Assembly: GCF_001687365.1 (NCBI RefSeq)
Contig: NZ_LGLV01000019.1
Coordinates: forward strand, 107,171 to 171,170
Source of the DNA: Pararhizobium polonicum
Lineage (GTDB): Bacteria > Pseudomonadota > Alphaproteobacteria > Rhizobiales > Rhizobiaceae
Reading direction: 5' to 3'
DNA: 64,000 nucleotides
Positions 63,242 to 64,000 of this stretch are shown piece by piece. Every line of letters begins with the position of its first letter. The stretch's first letter is position 1. The notes under the pieces are model-generated. The model did no database searches. It saw nothing but the letters and a program-made list of their open reading frames with translations, and had not been told where the DNA came from. The position numbers and the translations under genes are program-made.

Positions 63242-64000
63242 TCAGGCGCTTTCGCGGAAATCGGCATCCTCGGCGTCGGGCCCGCCCATCGAAAGATCGA
63301 GTGCAAAGCCCTTGGCACGTGCCTGCTGGGCAGCAACCGAATTGCCCGCCGCGGCCGGCCTGCGGTTTGCCGCCGGCTTTGTCATCGAGACCTTCGTCAC
63401 GGCCTTGGGCAGAGCCTTCTTGACGCTGTGACCGGCGCTGTCCACCTTGAAGAAGGCGATCGAGGCCTGCAATTCCTCCGCCTGGGCGGCCAGCTCTTCC
63501 GAGGTCGCCGACATCTGTTCGGATGCGCTGGCGTTCTGCTGGGTCACCTTGTCGAGCTGCTGGATCGCCTCGTTGATCTGGCTCGCACCGATATCCTGCT
63601 CGCGGCAGGCGGCGGAGATTTCGGACACCAGTTCGGCGGTCTTGCGGATATCCGGCACCAGACGGTTGAGCATATCACCGGCCTCGGCCGCAGCCTTCAC
63701 CGTATCGCCCGACATCTGGCCGATTTCGGCAGCCGCCGACTGGCTACGTTCGGCCAGTTTACGGACCTCGGAAGCAACGACGGCAAAACCCTTGCCATGT
63801 TCGCCCGCGCGGGCCGCTTCCACGGCAGCATTCAGCGCGAGCAGATCCGTCTGGCGGGCAATCTCCTGCACGATGGAAATCTTCTCGGCGATGGTGCGCA
63901 TGGCACCGACGGCCCGGGTCACGGCTTCGCCGCTCATTTCCGCATCCTTGGCCGACTGGCGGGCGATCTTCTCGGTCTGGGCGGCATTGTCGGCGTTCTG
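63242..64000 (-). CDS. Methyl-accepting chemotaxis protein (receptor 3), C-terminal part
   Basis: The last 252 or so residues of a third chemoreceptor; sensor, membrane and HAMP parts lie beyond the right edge. The frame is open to base 64000 ([20 protein letters not shown]) and covers the signalling hairpin ([20 protein letters not shown]) and a tail [11 protein letters not shown] shared with the other two. Only the linker between hairpin and tail differs ([20 protein letters not shown]). DNA identity with receptor 2 is unusually long. Confidence 0.95.
   Translation of the reverse strand, partial: QNADNAAQTEKIARQSAKDAEMSGEAVTRAVGAMRTIAEKISIVQEIARQTDLLALNAAVEAARAGEHGKGFAVVASEVRKLAERSQSAAAEIGQMSGDTVKAAAEAGDMLNRLVPDIRKTAELVSEISAACREQDIGASQINEAIQQLDKVTQQNASASEQMSATSEELAAQAEELQASIAFFKVDSAGHSVKKALPKAVTKVSMTKPAANRRPAAAGNSVAAQQARAKGFALDLSMGGPDAEDADFRESA

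Overview
The window looks like a GC-rich alphaproteobacterial replicon of the Rhizobiaceae (Rhizobium/Agrobacterium type). The evidence is the density of ABC importers (five in 64 kb), each with its own regulator, the palindromic intergenic repeats rich in CTCTCCCC/GGGGAGAG, an HWE-type receiver protein, a DUF993 protein, and an accessory chemotaxis cluster. There are no housekeeping genes, rRNAs, tRNAs, phage genes or transposases, so a chromid, megaplasmid or catabolic part of a chromosome is likely (inference). Almost every transcription unit is on the minus strand; a few regulators and their partners are on plus.

Layout. 1-3.9 kb: RND efflux operon with two tandem adaptor lipoproteins and the first third of a pump, cut by the left edge. 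4.1-5.4 kb: single-domain receiver and a Crp/Fnr regulator. 5.6-9.7 kb: SDR, a glyoxalase-fold dioxygenase fused to an esterase, an FMN reductase and a second ring-cleaving dioxygenase (quinone or hydroquinone detoxification, inferred). 9.9-14.6 kb: polyamine-type ABC importer with a C-N hydrolase. 14.7-18.1 kb: polar amino acid importer lacking an ATPase, and a ureohydrolase. 18.3-21.5 kb: LysR regulator, aminotransferase and DMT exporter. 21.7-28.6 kb: a second polyamine-type importer with MBL hydrolase and aldehyde dehydrogenase, divergent from a TetR gene. 28.6-31.4 kb: SnoaL-like protein, a small membrane protein, a transglutaminase-like protein and a GntR regulator.

31.5-38.7 kb is an arabinoside island: a sugar importer, a GH51 alpha-L-arabinofuranosidase and an unusual ArsR-type regulator, linked by a repeated operator-like palindrome (ATATCA-N7-TGATAT). 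38.9-48.9 kb is a second sugar island: Dabb protein, two GMC oxidoreductases, SDR, full ABC importer and a divergent LacI gene with two operator-like sites. 49.2-56.7 kb holds a tight five-gene operon (LacI, Gfo/Idh/MocA dehydrogenase, CoA-transferase, enoyl-CoA hydratase, aldehyde dehydrogenase) divergent from a DUF993 aldolase-like gene. A perfect 22-bp palindrome and a degenerate copy lie between them. This is the best candidate for an undescribed catabolic pathway. 56.7-64 kb: CheB, CheR, CheW and three tandem chemoreceptors, the last cut by the right edge; two of them share long stretches of identical DNA.

Many genes start at GTG or TTG, and most neighbouring cistrons overlap by 1-8 bases. 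Starts were chosen from Shine-Dalgarno spacing, overlap with the previous cistron and domain content. All functional names rest on recognised motifs and family knowledge, not on a database search.
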